From Poecilobothrus nobilitatus (Eukaryota; Arthropoda; Insecta; Diptera; Dolichopodidae), in contig OX352772.1 of the NCBI GenBank assembly GCA_947095535.1, positions 54,393,445 to 54,457,444 on the forward strand: DNA of 64,000 nt. Reading direction: 5' to 3'. Position numbers and translations under genes: made by a program. Under the pieces are notes generated by a model. That model saw only the letters and a list, made by a program, of their open reading frames with translations. It did no database searches and was not told the origin of the DNA. How positions within the stretch are numbered: the stretch's first letter is position 1; each line of letters begins with the position of its first letter. Positions 60,801 to 64,000 of this stretch are shown one piece after another.

Positions 60801-63800
60801 TTTTATTTTATCTTTTTCCCATGCATATCATTTTTTTTTGTATCTTCTGGTCTATAATTTCGTGAATATATCGGTCTGTCTAATGAAAATTAGTTTTTAC
60901 AAAGTAGTTATGGAATATAGATGGATGAAATATAATAAATATCGATTAATAAAAAAAATATCGATTAATAAAAAAAAATTCGATTTAATTATTTCATACT
61001 TCTAATAGAATTTTTTTGTTTTTTGATTATTTGAAAATCAAATCAAAAAATGTATGGTTAAGTTTAAACTTTGTTAGAAAAGGTCAATTTCAACTTAATC
61101 ATCGATATTCAAAACAATTTTGAATCGATTCGACCGTTACAATTTCAATTTGATCGAAAATATTAAAAATTAAAAAAATATATATATTTTTTGGTTTTAA
61201 ATGATTGTTTTTTTTCAGTATGCAAAGGAATAAAATAAATTAAAAAAAAAATATATAAATTCAGTTAATATTTTATTAAAAAATATATTTTATATTAATT
61301 TTTACAATTTTCTTTTTAAATAATTAGAAATTAGATATGATTTATATATATACAAGGATTTCCATGTGGGAAAAAATCTTTTAATTATGAAATTTATGAA
61401 ATATGAATTAAAAATATCCAAAATTTTGTTTATTTTTTTATTAAATTTTTTTTTTTTTCCACAATAATATGACCATAACATATTATATTCTCATAAGTAT
61501 AAAATAAAATATATTTTGAAAATCCTTTTGTTATATTCTTAAACTTTCTTCTTATTTTGGAATTGTTTTTATTTATATTTTTTTTTTTTTGATTAATTAG
61601 AGTATTTTAAATTTTGTAGTATATTAATTAATATCTTTATATACATGTATTTTACTTGTAAAAATTTGTTTTTAATTTTCTGATAAATACTTTTTAAAAT
61701 ATATATTTACAAAAATTAACAACAACATCATTTTAAATTTAAGATCATGAACAAAAAAAAAAAAAAAAATAAAAACAGATTGAATATTTTTATATTAATA
61801 ATTTTATTTATATTATTTATATATATATGTATTAGTTAACAAAAATTATTAATTTATTAATTTAACTTATATAAGTTTAAAAGTTTGACGAACTGTATAT
61901 GAAATTCTAATGAAATTCTTTTGAAAAGATCATGTCTATAAGTAATTTTTAATTTAATGTCATATGTAGTTTAATTCGGTTCGAAAAGTTACATGTTTTT
62001 TATCAATTAGACTTTTACATATAGGAAAATTTTATATAAAAATTCTTTTCATCGTCCTTTTTCTATGTTAATTTTTGAAAAAGGTTTTAGAAGTTTTTTT
62101 TTTTTTGAAAAAAGAAAACAAACATTGAGAAAATTAAATTTTTCATTAATAGTCAACGAGACAGAAGCCATTTTATTTGAGAGGGGGTGGTCATCAGTCA
62201 TCATGCCATGTATAATCTTTAGAATTTTATTTCATTATGGAAAATATATATACGTTACGCAATAGTGAAAATGTTTAATTTAAAAAATTACAATTTGAAT
62301 AAGATAAAAAAAAAAAAGTCGAATTGGCATTACTATCCATACTTCATTTAAAAAAATAATTTATGAAAAGAAATGTTAGGAAGTCATGGATTAGAACAGC
62401 AGTAGGTAATATCATTTTAAAACTTACAAAAATTTCGGATAGGATAAATAGTTTTTATTAACTATATTGCCCTCAAGAAGTCATCGTTTATGAAATCCTC
62501 TAAAATATAATAATTATAATTTTTGGGAAATTTAAAAATAAAAATTATATGTATTACAGAAAGCTCTCTAATAATTCTTAATTTTTACACAAAGTATGGC
62601 TAAATAATTACATTTAAATAAACAGAATAAAAATTAAAAAAATAATCAATAATATATTCTTAAAGAAAAAAAAAAAAATGTGATTAATTAAAATTCTAAA
62701 TTTATATAATAATATTTAAAAAATATAAAAATGTGTTTTCTTTTTTTTTTTTATTTGAAATTATATTTTTTTTTTTTTTTATTTGAAACAGTAGACTTTT
62801 ATAGTAAATAATCATTATAATTTTCACATTGGTTTTTCTTTTCATAATAACAGTTAAAGGACATATCGAATGATTCGTTATACATCGCGAATTTAAACAT
62901 TCAGATACAAACATATTAATAATAAATAAAAAAAAAATATATATATATATAAGAAGTGATGTTTTTAAATCCAGAATGATACTAAAAGAAAACTACGTTG
63001 AATAAAATGAAAACTATATTAAATTTTTATTAGAACTTAATAAAATTCAATAAAATTTTTGAATAACCAATTTCACTACATATTTTGTAATATTTTTATT
63101 TTAAGGTCCTGTTTCAAATTATATTTGTTCTTTATCCATAATAAAAAAATATATTTTTTAGGCATTATAACAAAATTAAAATTAAATTTTTCTTAATTAA
63201 AATTTCAAAGAAACAAAAAAAAAAAACAAAGAGAAAATTATCTAAAATTTTGCGCATAAAATTTGGCTGTGATAACCTTTAAAAAAAAAAAAAAAAAATT
63301 AGCGAAAAAATTACTAAAACTATTAATTGTTTTTTTTTTTTTTTTTTTTTTAATTAGTCAGTATTATTAAAAAAAAAAAAAAAAAAATTTATAAAAGAAA
63401 AACGTGATTAAAATTAATTAATAATATATATTAATATATATGTACCTATAATTATATATTTTTTAAACTATAAGTGCCACATTTGTTTTAAAAGAAAGAA
63501 AAAAAAAAAGAAAATTAATCCTTTTTTTTTATTTTGTTTATTTTCAAAATTTTGTTTTATTAAAATTGTGAAAACTTTCGGCCTTAATATACAAAATTTT
63601 AATAAAAAATAAAAAATATACAAATATATAATAAAATTTATATATATATATATAAACATTACTTTTAGTCAAAATTAAATTTATTTGTCGTGTAAAATTA
63701 ATAAAAATATTTATATAATTAAAAAATTAAATTTAAAATCTGTCAAACGTAAAAAAAAAATTTTTTTTTTTTTTTGTAGAAAAAGGAAAAAAAAATTCAA

Positions 63801-64000
63801 GATCTCATACTTTATAAATTATGTATATATTAATATAATTAAATAATGTGATTACTACTTACTTAGTTTAAAAAAGTAAATGATATTTAAAAATAAAAAA
63901 AAAAATATTATTTATATATATAAGAATAAAATATTAAACCATATACTTTTATTGTAATTAAAAATAAAAACAAATTAAGAAGAAACGACAACTTAAATAT
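57019..64000. other. AT-rich sequence, no gene recognised
   Basis: Dense A and T runs and short microsatellites, for example (TA)n at about 57837-57861. Minor structure: AATATCCAC(G/A)TTA occurs three times near 60523-60565, and ATATCGATTAATAAAAAAA is tandem near 60940-60978. Frames here are Phe/Lys/Ile-rich artefacts. Whether the first part is still 3' UTR cannot be told. Confidence 0.5.

Overview
The window is eukaryotic, very AT-rich (my impression is near 80 percent), packed with poly-A/poly-T tracts, and most plausibly from an insect, probably a fly (Diptera). The evidence is a BTB/POZ plus C2H2 zinc-finger transcription factor of the insect tramtrack/broad/lola type, short introns next to very long ones, and repeat tails built of GGAC tandems followed by a TATACCC...GGGTATA palindrome, which from memory are common in fly genomes. 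There are no bacterial-type genes, no CRISPR array and no complete tRNA or rRNA gene. Only one protein-coding gene can be supported.

That gene lies on the + strand. Five coding exons were read with matching splice sites and reading frames: 11049-11240 (second half of the BTB domain), 11307-12425 (a long Ser/Gly/Asn-rich linker), 12514-12588 (short acidic exon), 51641-52514 (three C2H2 fingers) and 55194-55342 (fourth finger and stop). Together they give 802 visible residues. The first BTB half and the start codon were not found and probably lie upstream of base 1 or in an unrecognised short exon. A 39 kb intron separates the BTB/linker part from the zinc fingers. All junctions before the fingers are phase 0, a layout that in relatives (tramtrack, lola, broad) allows alternative finger exons.

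The rest is intron, flank and repeats. Bases 1-1187 are the tandem-repeat end of a dispersed element. Scattered through the window are about nine copies of a tRNA-derived SINE family with recognisable Pol III box A and box B, including one exact 173 bp tandem duplication whose junctions carry the presumed target site. Several small inverted-repeat DNA transposons are defined by their ends: a 208 bp TA-flanked element keeping the first codons of a transposase (34352-34559), a 791 bp TAA-flanked Harbinger-like element (34596-35386), a 330 bp element (40739-41068), a 287 bp TA-flanked element (45217-45503), a 507 bp TA-flanked element nested inside another repeat (53962-54468), a hairpin family of about 115 bp, and a complex foldback at 42440-43065. 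A decayed non-LTR retrotransposon ORF2 end lies at 30130-30530 on the minus strand. From 55343 to the end is 3' UTR and/or intergenic AT-rich sequence with no recognised gene.

I found no convincing new biological system. The best leads are the SINE family, the transposon insertions that can be read from their empty sites, a segment just 3' of the stop codon that is repeated in the last intron, and the modular exon structure of the BTB zinc-finger gene.
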